This document shows positions 34,060-42,964 of a DNA stretch of 64,000 nt, in pieces. Under the pieces are notes generated by a model that saw nothing but the letters and a program-made list of their open reading frames with translations, had not been told where the DNA came from and did not search any database. Made by a program: the position numbers and the translations under genes. How positions within the stretch are numbered: the first letter of the stretch is position 1; each line of letters begins with the position of its first letter. The stretch is from Streptococcus oralis. GTDB lineage: Bacteria > Bacillota > Bacilli > Lactobacillales > Streptococcaceae. Where the stretch lies: positions 310,001 to 374,000 of the forward strand of contig NZ_RJPK01000001.1 in the NCBI RefSeq assembly GCF_003943415.1. Reading direction: 5' to 3'.

Positions 34060-34472
34060 CTAGAAGTTGTCAAAAGCATTGGCAATTTCTTTTTGTTGAG
34101 TTGGGAATAGGTGCGAGTAGATGTTAATAGTTGTATTAATGCTACTGTGTCCAAGTCGTTTCATAAGTGTAAAAAATATATAATCTTTTCCCTCACCGTT
34201 TCTGAGTCCTTTTGAAACTAGAAATGCTGCATGTGAGTGTCGGAAATCGTGATTACGAATCATTTTTAATGACGCAGGCATTCTTTTTTCAATTTAATCT
34301 TTTGATTAGAAACCATTGGAGTAGTCAGTTGTAAAGGACTGTCTTGAAAGATTTGTAAGTTTTCTGTATTGTCCGTAAACTCTACTAATAGGTGAGCTTG
34401 TTTTTCTTTCCATTGCGTTAGTTCTTGAACGAATGCTTTATGAATGTAAATTCGACGTATAAAAAGCACCAC
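34060..34472 (-). pseudogene. Tyrosine integrase remnant (frameshifted, 5'-truncated)
   Basis: Two frames on the minus strand together make about 135 residues of the C-terminal catalytic half of a phage/ICE-type tyrosine recombinase. The upstream piece (34472-34266) starts inside the core; the downstream piece (34281-34060) has the box HDFRHSHAAFL (catalytic Arg and His), GHSSINTTINIYSH (His and the nucleophile Tyr). A frameshift near 34266-34282 splits them, and the N-terminal arm-binding domain is missing. It marks the left edge of the accessory island that carries the CRISPR locus. Confidence 0.85.
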
Positions 34473-35366
34473 GCTTATCCTCTTTTAAAATATTTTCTTA
34501 CGTAGAAATCTCACAAAGATACTCAACAGATATTTTAAATGTTACTTGGTTAAGCTATGAAGTCTATACTTAGATTCGTATTACTCGAACTCTACTCTTG
34601 TGGAGGTTCCCTCGCTTTCTATGACATATTTTCTCACCTGTCAGTTTACTGAAATCGTGGCTAATATTAACTCACTAGCTTTGGTTGAGACAGTATCATT
34701 GAAGTACATTATTGATTATATCATTTTTGAACTCTATTGAAAAGCCAAATTTTCTCCAATAGAACTTACTGAAATACGTCCAATTCTTTTATTATTATAA
34801 ATTATATAAAGTTTTACAAACTAGTTCGTTCATTCTTCCATTTGTAACAAGAACAAAACATGCATTTTGTCAATATTCTAAACACATTTTTGGAAAACTA
34901 GTCATCTTTTAATGAAGAAGTTTAGGTAACTAAACAATTTATTATTCAAAACAACTCTGATGAGGATAATCCGATTTACTAAGTCTATTCGTGAATTATA
35001 GAAAATATCTATGTATTGGGGAATGTAAGCGTATCAGTTTTGAAGCCTTTATGCTCAATACTGATTGTTATATAAAATGATTCAAAACTGCTATTACCGT
35101 GTGGAAAGTCTTTATCACCATTTGAATGTTGAATACGATGACTCACTAGCAAATTGTCCAAAATAGACTTTTTCTTCAATCTGAAATAACTGCTAAGTTA
35201 CTCTCGTCTATTTTAATTTTGTATTAGCTAAATCTACCACAAAATTTTTGAATGCTGAATTATTGGTATCAACAAGTTGTAGCACTATTTATTTGATCTG
35301 AAGAGCAAGCAGTGATTTCACAGTTGATTTAAGATGATAAAATATAACAATATAATTTGACAGCGG
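34473..35366. other. ORF-less AT-rich region between integrase remnant and cas operon
   Basis: About 900 bases with frequent stops in every frame and no recognisable gene, terminator or known repeat. It is probably decayed mobile DNA. I see no tracr-like or extra CRISPR repeat sequence in it. Confidence 0.5.
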
Positions 35367-35392
35367 TTACAAAATTTTGTAATATCTATAAT
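35357..35392 (+). promoter_or_regulatory. cas operon promoter region with a perfect 16-bp palindrome
   Basis: A TTGACA box (35357-35362) and a TATAAT box (35387-35392) lie 38 bases or more before cas6. Their spacing (24 bases) is too long for a normal promoter. Between them is the perfect palindrome TTACAAAATTTTGTAA (35367-35382). TTACAA inside the palindrome could act as a weak -35. The layout suggests an operator for a repressor or a MerR-like activator that corrects long spacers. Boxes and palindrome are seen; the regulation is inferred. Confidence 0.5.
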
Positions 35393-35429
35393 ATAAGAAG
35401 ATGTATTTTAATTCAGGGAGGAATGTAGG

Positions 35430-36158
35430 ATGCAATTATTAATTGAACTGCAAAAAATTGATCAGTTTATCTTGCCAGTAAACTATAATTATCTTCTTCA
35501 ATCGATGATTTATAATTTATTGAAAAATAAGGAAGACTTGTCTGCGCAACTTCATGAGATAGGTCATCAGTTTGAGGACAAACATTTTAAGTTGTTTACA
35601 TTTTCATTGTTGCAAGGTCAATATAAAATGCGAGGAAAACGAATAGAGTTTCTTGATAAGGTGCGTTTTGAAATTAGAACGATTGATCAATCCATTTTAT
35701 TCACTATTGCAGAGGCTTTGTCAAATCTAGATGAATTGCGAATTGGTCGAAACCTTGTAAAAATTTTAAATGTAAAAATTGAGCAAAAAAAATTAACGGA
35801 GACTTCTTATAAGACTCGGATGATTTCTCCCTTGGTGGTTCGTTCTACAGATCCTGAGACTAAAAAAACATTGTATTACAATCCATTTGATACGGAATTT
35901 AAGAGCAGAATCATGGAGAATCTTGAGAGAAAATATCAAGCTTATTATCATAAAGTACCGACAGGTAGATTTGATATAGAGCCGATAAATTTTTCTTTAA
36001 AGAATAAATTTGTTACCAAATACAAAGACTATCTCATAACGGGTTGGAAAGGAGAATTTGGGATAAGAGGAGATGCGGAGGTGTTGGATTTCCTCTATCA
36101 AGTTGGGCTTGGTGAGAAGAATTCGATGGGATTCGGAATGTTTGTAATTGAAGAATAG
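35430..36158 (+). CDS. cas6: Cas6 CRISPR repeat endoribonuclease
   Basis: A 242-residue RAMP protein with two ferredoxin-like halves and the C-terminal Gly-rich loop (GWKGEFGIRGDAEVL followed by VGLGEKNSMGFGMFVI, about residues 206-240) that is diagnostic of Cas6. It cuts the repeat within pre-crRNA, leaving an 8-nt 5' tag; here the repeats end ATTGAGAC, close to the usual ATTGAAAC tag. RBS GGGAGG precedes the ATG. First gene of the type III-B operon. Confidence 0.9.
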   Translation: MQLLIELQKIDQFILPVNYNYLLQSMIYNLLKNKEDLSAQLHEIGHQFEDKHFKLFTFSLLQGQYKMRGKRIEFLDKVRFEIRTIDQSILFTIAEALSNLDELRIGRNLVKILNVKIEQKKLTETSYKTRMISPLVVRSTDPETKKTLYYNPFDTEFKSRIMENLERKYQAYYHKVPTGRFDIEPINFSLKNKFVTKYKDYLITGWKGEFGIRGDAEVLDFLYQVGLGEKNSMGFGMFVIEE

Positions 36159-36167
36159 GAGGATAAA

Positions 36168-37439
36168 ATGGATATGGAATTTAGGAATTGTAAGTTAGAG
36201 CTTGACTTAAAATGTCATGCGCCAATTATTCATTTCCAGCCGGAAGAAGAAGGAGCCACTTTGCGTGCTAGTGAAGTCAAGCCAAAATTTGATCGGTACT
36301 TGATGAAGAAAGTTCCAAGTCTGAAAAACTGTTTCAAAAATCAGTATTTACCATATAAAATGAAGTTTATTGATAATAGTCCTAATGTCATTTACAAGTA
36401 TAGTAAAAATGAAGGCAAGTATGATAAGCAGACAAATAATAACGAAGGCAACTTCCAATTATATTTTGCCAGAGATGAGAAACGCAGAGTAGAAACAAAT
36501 CCTACAATGACAATTACTTGTTTTGATCCGCTCCTTCAGAAATTGATAGTTGAACATATCAAAAACTTTTTTATAGTGACAAATTTTGGGGCTGCTCAAG
36601 GAAAAGGGTATGGTAGTTTTACTGTAATTGATGAAGAACAGAGTAAAATTGAAAGAATTCTAAGGGAAGAGTTTGGATTAAAGACTCTTTATAAAATGGA
36701 TTTTAGGAAAGCAGCTAAAAATTTGAAGTTCTCAAAGAAGATAAAAGTGATTTTTGAAAATATTGAAAAATTCTATAAAATAACCAAGAGTGGCTATAAC
36801 TATCAGGGAGAATATGCTCGAAGTGCCTTGTTTTATTATATGCATGATAAAATGATTGGAAATGAAAAAGCTGCTTTAAAGGATAAAGTAATAGAAAAAC
36901 CTTTTGGAACTATCCCCTACCACCTTAATCAGCAGACACATAACGAAAAATATGTTCGAGCACTGCTGGGGCTATCTTCTTATTTATCATTTACAGATAT
37001 AAGAAAAAACACAAAAAAAGAAGAGAAAGATATTTCTGTTAATATTAACATTATGCATGAAGCAAATAAAATTGAAGCAAATATTGAACGATTTTCTTCA
37101 CCAATAACTTTTAAAGTAATCAACGATATTGTTTACATTATTCCTAAACAGAGATGGTGTAAGTATATTTTAAACAAGAAATTTAAATTTAAATATAAGG
37201 TATCGAAAAATGTTCCTAGAAGCTGGATGAGTGCCATAAAAGATAATAAAATGAGAAAAATAGAATATGAGAGATTTATAAGAAAACTGGATGAAAAATT
37301 AAAAAGGGAAGAGATATACCTACAAACTCCAGAGGAGTTTGATTTACTAAAATTTTTAGACTTTGCTGTGCAATATTATAATAAAATGGAACCCAAAGGT
37401 TATGCACATACCATCCAAATTTCATATGATATTAGATAA
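36168..37439 (+). CDS. cmr1: Type III-B Cmr1-family RAMP protein (divergent)
   Basis: A 423-residue Lys-rich protein. An early RAMP segment (LELDLKCHAPIIHFQPEEEG) and a Gly-rich loop in the middle (NFGAAQGKGYGSFTV, about residues 142-156), plus its place as the only other large RAMP before cas10, support Cmr1, which caps the 3' end of the crRNA in the Cmr complex. Similarity to well-known Cmr1 proteins is weak by eye. It lies 9 bp after cas6 with GGAGG before the ATG. Confidence 0.75.
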   Translation: MDMEFRNCKLELDLKCHAPIIHFQPEEEGATLRASEVKPKFDRYLMKKVPSLKNCFKNQYLPYKMKFIDNSPNVIYKYSKNEGKYDKQTNNNEGNFQLYFARDEKRRVETNPTMTITCFDPLLQKLIVEHIKNFFIVTNFGAAQGKGYGSFTVIDEEQSKIERILREEFGLKTLYKMDFRKAAKNLKFSKKIKVIFENIEKFYKITKSGYNYQGEYARSALFYYMHDKMIGNEKAALKDKVIEKPFGTIPYHLNQQTHNEKYVRALLGLSSYLSFTDIRKNTKKEEKDISVNINIMHEANKIEANIERFSSPITFKVINDIVYIIPKQRWCKYILNKKFKFKYKVSKNVPRSWMSAIKDNKMRKIEYERFIRKLDEKLKREEIYLQTPEEFDLLKFLDFAVQYYNKMEPKGYAHTIQISYDIR

Positions 37440-37455
37440 CAGGGGAGATGAATAA

Positions 37456-39093
37456 ATGAAATATGTAGGTATAACAATCGGTCCAATTTTTAAAACCATT
37501 GGAGAGGCGATCTCTCCGGCAGGTTTGTGGTTTGGCAGTTATTTTTTCTCAACGGTGACAAAGAAACTCTGTGAAAAACTTGTTGGGATTCCAAATGTCA
37601 ATATTTTTTCACCGTTTTATGACTCTAATAGTAATCAAAACCCACAAGAAGATGGTATTGGTCGTTACCATGATCGGATTTTATTTTTAGATAATGATAG
37701 TACATTAACTTCGGAAGGACTTGAAACAATAATTTCAAAAGTGAAAGAGGAAATGACTGAGAAATTCGGAAAGTTTAATACAAAGGAGATTAGGGACTTT
37801 GTTGACAACTATCTGAGAATTGATTTTGTTATTCTTGATGAAAAAACCATGAATGGAATTATAGAAAAAAGAGAAAAAGAAGGTGAGGATGGAAACAATA
37901 TAGCTATTATACTGAATGATGCTTTGGATGCGCTGGAGCTAATGGCAGCAGGTAAGGGAAGAACAGATATGAACTTATTTGCTCCATTCTTTGCAGGCAA
38001 GAAAGACAATCGGAATTGCTATATTAAAGGAAGTGAGCTATTTACAGATACCAAGCTAAATAGCCAGTTGCTTACAAGCTACTCAGACCACGCTTCTGAA
38101 TTGAAATCAATAGAAGATATAGCTCTATCTCGAAAGAAAGAGGAAAACTCTTCTGACAGGTCCCCTAGTGGTGAGATAGCACCAATCAGAAGCGAATATT
38201 ATGCAGTCGTTAATTCGGATGGGGATAAGGTCGGAACTCTTTTGAAAGCTTTATGTAAAGATGTAGAAATCCCTGAACAATCTGATAGGATAAACAGTTT
38301 TTCGAGGGCCTGTTTAGACTATGCTGGTGAAGCGGCTAAGCTTGTCGGAGATTATGGCGGGATGACTATTTATGCTGGGGGGGATGATTTACTGTTTATC
38401 GCCCCTGTTCATTCTATTTTTGCCCTATGTCAGAAACTAAATATATTATTTATAGATACTTTGTCAAAAAGTATTAAGGAGTTAAAGGAGGAAGTCAAGA
38501 TTAGCTTGTCTTTTGGTGCTGCTATTCAGTATGTAAAATATCCTCTATATGAAGCGCTGGAAAGAGCTAGAGTTCAACTTTATAAGGCTAAAGAAAGTTA
38601 CGGTAAACGTCCGAATGGTAGTGAAATCAGCGGAGGCAATCGTCTGGGGATAGAGTTGGTAAAACACAGCGGAAAAACCGTTCAATTGATGGTGGAAAAT
38701 GAGAAGTTGGAGGCCATAGATAATCTGATAAAATATCGAGCAACTACGAACGATCAAGCACTGGAATCTGTCCTTTATAATCTGCAGGATACAGAAATTA
38801 TTTTTAAGTTGTTGTTTGAGAAAACCGCACAGAATATATTTGATTTTCAAGAATATAAAATGAGGTTTTTGAATAACTTTAACAATCCAAACCAGTTGTC
38901 TTATCATAGTTATCTTGACGAAATAGCTAAATTTTTCTATGACAACTATTTGAAAGAGTATCAATATAAGCCAGATACGAAAGTAAAGGTTGATGGGGTT
39001 TGTACAAAACGAAACATAAGTATAGGGGAATTCTATACTAAAGAGTTACAGGCTATTTTATTTTTGGTGAAGTTTTGGCAGGGAGGTAAGTGA
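37456..39093 (+). CDS. cas10: Cas10 / Cmr2, type III-B large subunit with GGDD but no HD domain
   Basis: A 545-residue Cas10 of the Cmr2 type. It starts directly at the first palm domain (YVGITIGPIF... SPAGLWFGSYFFS), with no N-terminal HD nuclease, so ssDNA cutting is not expected. The second palm carries the metal-binding D255-G-D257 pair (NSDGDKVG) and the cyclase motif GGDD at 308-311 (YAGGDDLLFIAP). This form makes nucleotide messengers on target RNA binding. The GGDD codons contain a run of seven G (38377-38383). Its stop overlaps the cmr3 ATG. The ancillary genes downstream suggest that SAM-AMP, rather than cyclic oligoadenylate, is the product. Confidence 0.92.
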   Translation: MKYVGITIGPIFKTIGEAISPAGLWFGSYFFSTVTKKLCEKLVGIPNVNIFSPFYDSNSNQNPQEDGIGRYHDRILFLDNDSTLTSEGLETIISKVKEEMTEKFGKFNTKEIRDFVDNYLRIDFVILDEKTMNGIIEKREKEGEDGNNIAIILNDALDALELMAAGKGRTDMNLFAPFFAGKKDNRNCYIKGSELFTDTKLNSQLLTSYSDHASELKSIEDIALSRKKEENSSDRSPSGEIAPIRSEYYAVVNSDGDKVGTLLKALCKDVEIPEQSDRINSFSRACLDYAGEAAKLVGDYGGMTIYAGGDDLLFIAPVHSIFALCQKLNILFIDTLSKSIKELKEEVKISLSFGAAIQYVKYPLYEALERARVQLYKAKESYGKRPNGSEISGGNRLGIELVKHSGKTVQLMVENEKLEAIDNLIKYRATTNDQALESVLYNLQDTEIIFKLLFEKTAQNIFDFQEYKMRFLNNFNNPNQLSYHSYLDEIAKFFYDNYLKEYQYKPDTKVKVDGVCTKRNISIGEFYTKELQAILFLVKFWQGGK

Positions 39094-40376
39094 TGACAGA
39101 ATATCTTGTGACTTTTAAACCGCTGGGAGACTACTCTTTTGGCTCAGATAGGCGCTTTAGCTTTGCCGGTAGAAATAACTATTCAGCTGATGAGTATGCG
39201 CCTTATTTTATCCGTACTAATCGCGTTCCTGAACAGTCCACAGTCTTTGGGATGATACGCTATCTTATCTTAGTCAGTAATGGGATTGAGCTGAACCAGG
39301 ATTTTCAGTATGATGGGAATACGCGAAATAAAATCGAAGCTCTAATCGGAGAGAAGAGCTTTTCTCTAAATGGAAGTGTACAACATTTCGGAAAATTAGA
39401 AAAAATCTCTCCCATCTTTCTGCTAAAAAATAGTGAGGAAATTGTCATACCAAATCCGTTTAACAACAAGCAGGGGAAAGAGGGGATTGAACAGTTTGCA
39501 CCAATGATACTAGAAGAAATTAAAGTATCGACTAGTTTTGGTGAGATCTCTCTTCCTAAATCTAAGGAATATAATCCTAAAGAAGGGTATGGAAATGGCT
39601 ATTATAATATTAATACAGGCTGTCTAGAAGCAATTGAAGATATTTTTAGGACTAAAGTAGCGACTGGTGTAAGGCGTGTTACGCAGAATGATCTGCAGAA
39701 CCTGAAGATAAATATTCGAGATTTATGTGAGTCATTTGTGAATGACGCTATGAAACAGGGGGGGTCTAATTTAGATAGTAATAGCAATCTTAGTTTAACT
39801 GAGTTTATCAATGATTTTATGGATTTACTAGACGAGCACAACAAAAGGGAAAAAAATCTCTTTCAAGAAGAATTAGAAAAACTGATCAAAAATTTTGATG
39901 CTGACCGTCTATTTAAGCGAGAGGTACATCAGCTACATAAGGACTATGAATTTGCTGTCTATGTAAAGGTTAAGGATAATTTCATATTAAAAGATGGTAT
40001 CGTTCCTATGGGACAGAAAGGCACCCTTTTCAAGGTTTCTGTTCAAAAATCTGAAAATAATGAGAATAATTTAGAAAGTGAAATCACAAAGCATTTCCAG
40101 AAACATACTCCAAAAGGGCAAACCTGGCATTACTGCCTCTCAGATGTGTGCCTCTTAAATGATGTGACAGGCTTTGCGATCTTAGAGGAAAAACTAGTTC
40201 GTCAGCTTCATACAGACCTTAAGGAAAATCGTCTGAAAGGTCTCAGTCTGCAAGGCCATCACCTTCTATACAAGGCGGGCAGTGTCTTTTATGGTGATGA
40301 TAAAATTCCGTTAAAATCTGGCATAGAAGCAGCAGGCTATAATGTTATTTGCAAAATTGAAGGAAGTAAGGTGTAA
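39093..40376 (+). CDS. cmr3: Type III-B Cmr3-family RAMP protein
   Basis: A 427-residue RAMP. The N terminus (TFKPLGDYSFGSDRRFSFAG) and the PEQSTVFGMIRYLIL motif are typical of Cmr3, the Csm4-like subunit that contacts Cas10 and binds the 5' crRNA tag. The C-terminal half has a long charged insert (about 225-275). The ATG at 39093 overlaps the cas10 stop (TGATG) and follows GGGAGG; a GTG three bases earlier is less likely. A run of six G occurs at about 39757-39762. Confidence 0.88.
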   Translation: MTEYLVTFKPLGDYSFGSDRRFSFAGRNNYSADEYAPYFIRTNRVPEQSTVFGMIRYLILVSNGIELNQDFQYDGNTRNKIEALIGEKSFSLNGSVQHFGKLEKISPIFLLKNSEEIVIPNPFNNKQGKEGIEQFAPMILEEIKVSTSFGEISLPKSKEYNPKEGYGNGYYNINTGCLEAIEDIFRTKVATGVRRVTQNDLQNLKINIRDLCESFVNDAMKQGGSNLDSNSNLSLTEFINDFMDLLDEHNKREKNLFQEELEKLIKNFDADRLFKREVHQLHKDYEFAVYVKVKDNFILKDGIVPMGQKGTLFKVSVQKSENNENNLESEITKHFQKHTPKGQTWHYCLSDVCLLNDVTGFAILEEKLVRQLHTDLKENRLKGLSLQGHHLLYKAGSVFYGDDKIPLKSGIEAAGYNVICKIEGSKV

Positions 40377-40379
40377 AAA

Positions 40380-41084
40380 ATGAAAGCAAAAATTTTTGTC
40401 ATTGAATGTTTAACAAACTTGCATGTAGGAAATGGAGATGTTAATTTTAACATCATTGATAACGAAGTGGAGCGAGATGTTGTGACGGGATTCCCGACGA
40501 TCAACTCTTCAGGCGTTAAAGGTGCTTTGAGGGCCTTCTTTGAAGAAAATAAGTTATTATCGAACATTAATGGAATATTTGGTTCGGACGAAAATGGGAG
40601 TACTACTTCAGGCGCATTAAAATTTCTTAGCGCGAATCTACTAGCCCTACCAATTCGTTCGATAAGTGGTGGGGATAAGCCTTATTCAATACATGCTCCG
40701 AAAACAGCTTGTGAAGATTTCAAGAAAATGCTTAAAAATTTTCAATTAGAAGATGTTTCAATAGAAGATATAAAGGGCGGAGATGAGAAGATAACTCTGG
40801 ACGAAGATAATTCTTGCTACGAAAAGGATGGTTTACCAGTAATTGCTCGAAATAGTGTCGGAGAACAAACTAATTTGTGGTATGAGGAAGTTGTGCCCCA
40901 CAAATCGATTTTCTATTTTGCAGTGGTGACATCAACCAGTGAGGCAGATGACCTTTTAGATGTGTTTACAGAGTCGGTGAGAGGAAAAATCATCCAGTTT
41001 GGTGCAAATGCTTCCGTAGGTTATGGACTTTGCAAGGTTATTAAAGTGATTTCAGAAAATGAAGAAGGAGCCAACAATGGATAA
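40380..41084 (+). CDS. cmr4: Type III-B Cmr4-family RAMP protein (backbone RNase)
   Basis: A 234-residue Cas7-group RAMP that forms the helical backbone. The motif VTGFPTINSSGVKGALRAFFE is the family signature (given here as residues 35-55). D27 in NIIDNEVERD is in the place of the Asp that cuts target RNA in archaeal Cmr4, so target RNA cleavage at 6-nt steps is expected. The end overlaps cmr5. Confidence 0.9.
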   Translation: MKAKIFVIECLTNLHVGNGDVNFNIIDNEVERDVVTGFPTINSSGVKGALRAFFEENKLLSNINGIFGSDENGSTTSGALKFLSANLLALPIRSISGGDKPYSIHAPKTACEDFKKMLKNFQLEDVSIEDIKGGDEKITLDEDNSCYEKDGLPVIARNSVGEQTNLWYEEVVPHKSIFYFAVVTSTSEADDLLDVFTESVRGKIIQFGANASVGYGLCKVIKVISENEEGANNG

Positions 41085-41490
41085 GAACAGAATAAATCAG
41101 TTGCTTCCTATTGCTGTTGAGGTGATTAAAAAAGAGCTTTCGGAGCCAATTCCAAATGAGTTTCGAGGATATATCGCTTCTTTCGGAGCGGCAGTTACTA
41201 TGGGAAGTCTCCCTGCAGCAGTTGCCTACTATTCGGCTGCATCAAAAAATGCCAAAGAAGATCGCACCAAGCTCCCTGTTATGATTTTGGAAGTTTTGAA
41301 GGGAGAAAATGCAGCTATTACAGTAGACACCTTGTTTGAGTATGTGACATCGTTCAAAAATGATAATGAGAGTTTCGCTATTAAAGAAGATGTACTGCAT
41401 GCAGCAATCGCAATCAAACTAGGGTTAAATTTGTTTGAAATTGAGTCAAAGGATAAAAAAGTCAAGGAAGACGAGAAAAATGGAGGGTAA
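41077..41490 (+). CDS. cmr5: Type III-B Cmr5 small subunit
   Basis: A 137-residue, mostly helical Cas11-type small subunit (PNEFRGYIASFGAAVTMGSL is typical of Cmr5). It stacks along the complex and supports target RNA binding. AAGGAG precedes the ATG at 41077, which lies inside the end of cmr4; the longer frame from 41059 has no proper ribosome binding site. Confidence 0.88.
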   Translation: MDKNRINQLLPIAVEVIKKELSEPIPNEFRGYIASFGAAVTMGSLPAAVAYYSAASKNAKEDRTKLPVMILEVLKGENAAITVDTLFEYVTSFKNDNESFAIKEDVLHAAIAIKLGLNLFEIESKDKKVKEDEKNGG

Positions 41491-41492
41491 GG

Positions 41493-42305
41493 ATGATGTT
41501 TAATTCAAAAAACATGTCTTATATCTACTATCATGAATATTTTGAAGGCTTAAAAGAGCGGAAAGAGCCATCAGGTCTAGTTTATGAACTGGGTAATTCA
41601 AAATCTAGTGAAGAGCAATTTCGTGAGAGAAATAAAGCTTTGCAGGATTTTAAATTTGACCTTTCTCTATCACCTCTGGAGCATTTGAAAAATGCTTCAA
41701 AAGATGTAGCAAGTGTTCAAACCTTTTTTTTGCAAACTATTTATCCTGGTCTCATGATAGGAACGGGCAATCCCCATGATTTGAAATCAAAGGGTTCTAT
41801 ATATTCTGGCTTTTCATTTGATTATGTAACGGGACTGCCCTATATACCTGGCTCCTCTGTCAAAGGGGTACTGAGAAGCGTCTTTCCTACGAAAGAAGAT
41901 ACCAAAGATGATATTAATCAGCAAAAGATGGAGTATATTAAGTCACTTCTTAAACCAGGACTTTCTGATAAAGAAGTTTATGGCTTGAAAGATGATATTT
42001 TCGAAGATAATGATGTCTTTTTAGATGCTTATCCCTGTCCAACCTCTAAAAAAAATACGAAGCAGCAGTGTTTAGCTTTGGAATTCATTACGCCTCATAG
42101 TGACATCATCAAGAATCCTATTCCAATCAACTGTCTGAAAGTTAAGCCTGGAATCTCTTTTGAATTTGGCTTTTATCTGAACGATTGTCAGCTTTCGGAT
42201 GGACCTCAGATTACGATTAAAGAAAAAATAGAGTTATTTAAAACCATCTTGACTGATGTAGGCATTGGCGCCAAAACGAATGTTGGTTTCGGACAGTTAG
42301 AGTAG
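41493..42305 (+). CDS. cmr6: Type III-B Cmr6-family RAMP protein
   Basis: A 270-residue RAMP with the motif SGFSFDYVTGLPYIPGSSVKG (about residues 108-128) and a C-terminal Gly-rich loop (GIGAKTNVGFGQLE). It sits at the crRNA 3' side next to Cmr1. It is the last intact Cmr subunit; the complex is therefore complete (Cmr1-6 plus Cas6). GGAGG is 6 bases before the ATG. Confidence 0.9.
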   Translation: MMFNSKNMSYIYYHEYFEGLKERKEPSGLVYELGNSKSSEEQFRERNKALQDFKFDLSLSPLEHLKNASKDVASVQTFFLQTIYPGLMIGTGNPHDLKSKGSIYSGFSFDYVTGLPYIPGSSVKGVLRSVFPTKEDTKDDINQQKMEYIKSLLKPGLSDKEVYGLKDDIFEDNDVFLDAYPCPTSKKNTKQQCLALEFITPHSDIIKNPIPINCLKVKPGISFEFGFYLNDCQLSDGPQITIKEKIELFKTILTDVGIGAKTNVGFGQLE

Positions 42306-42796
42306 TAGAGCTCAATCGACAACTGTATTTACAAATCTTATCCGAGGGTCTCGTGCAACTCACGCAGCTATTAGAGGCAAAATATGGTGATATTAGATTG
42401 GATATTATCATTTCCAGTCGTGTAGCTCGAAAAGGTATAGAGGAGCATGTCCATATTCAGGAGTCTGAATATAAGCGTTCCTTTACAACGAGTTTAAAAA
42501 CAAGTGAAGTCAGCTATCGTTCTGGGACAGATGTTCAATTTCAGTTAAAAAAAGCGACGGAATCACAAAGGTTAATTTTGGCGGATTTTGCTTCGAATAT
42601 TCGTCGGATGTATCTGCGAGGCCTTCCAGTTTTTCGAGATCAGAGAGCAGTCTTGCGCAATTTATTTGAGGATTCTTATGTATTTTCTCTGTTAACACTG
42701 TCTTCAGACAGTCGTATCCGCTTTTTGCTTGCTCAAAATGATGTATCAGAAGCTCTGATGGAATACTATACATCCCAAGCTATAAAAAGTAATTAA
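42302..42796 (+). pseudogene. Decayed ancillary gene, N-terminal piece (DUF3800-like)
   Basis: A frame of about 164 codons with no ATG; GTG at 42353 is the only likely start and lacks a ribosome binding site. The piece with DIIISSRVARKG and, later, LILADFASNIRRMYLRG resembles the C-terminal half of DUF3800 (RNase H-like) proteins, in which the N-terminal DESG motif would be expected but is absent. It ends at a TAA (42794-42796). The same frame goes on to a second TAA (42857-42859) and then into the next piece, so the two are probably one broken gene. Confidence 0.55.
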
Positions 42797-42964
42797 ACTT
42801 ATTTGCATCTGATTGTCGATCGAATGGAGTATCTGAGTTACAGAGTGTTGAAGTCGTAATTAAAACAGTTTGCTTCAGAGATTTTAGCTTATACAGCGAG
42901 ACAGGATGATTATGAGAAATCTATTGAGATATTTACAGAGATTTGTGATCAACTACTGCCACTT

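Noticed and set aside
34473..35366. tracrRNA or an orphan CRISPR repeat in the ORF-less region
   Set aside because: No stretch matches the 29-nt repeat or its complement, and type III systems do not need a tracrRNA.
37456..42305. Type III-A (Csm) assignment of the locus
   Set aside because: Order and motifs (SPAGLWFGSYFFS in Cas10, Cmr5-like small subunit, IPGSSVKG in the last RAMP, a Cmr1-position gene) fit Cmr, and no Csm6 is present.
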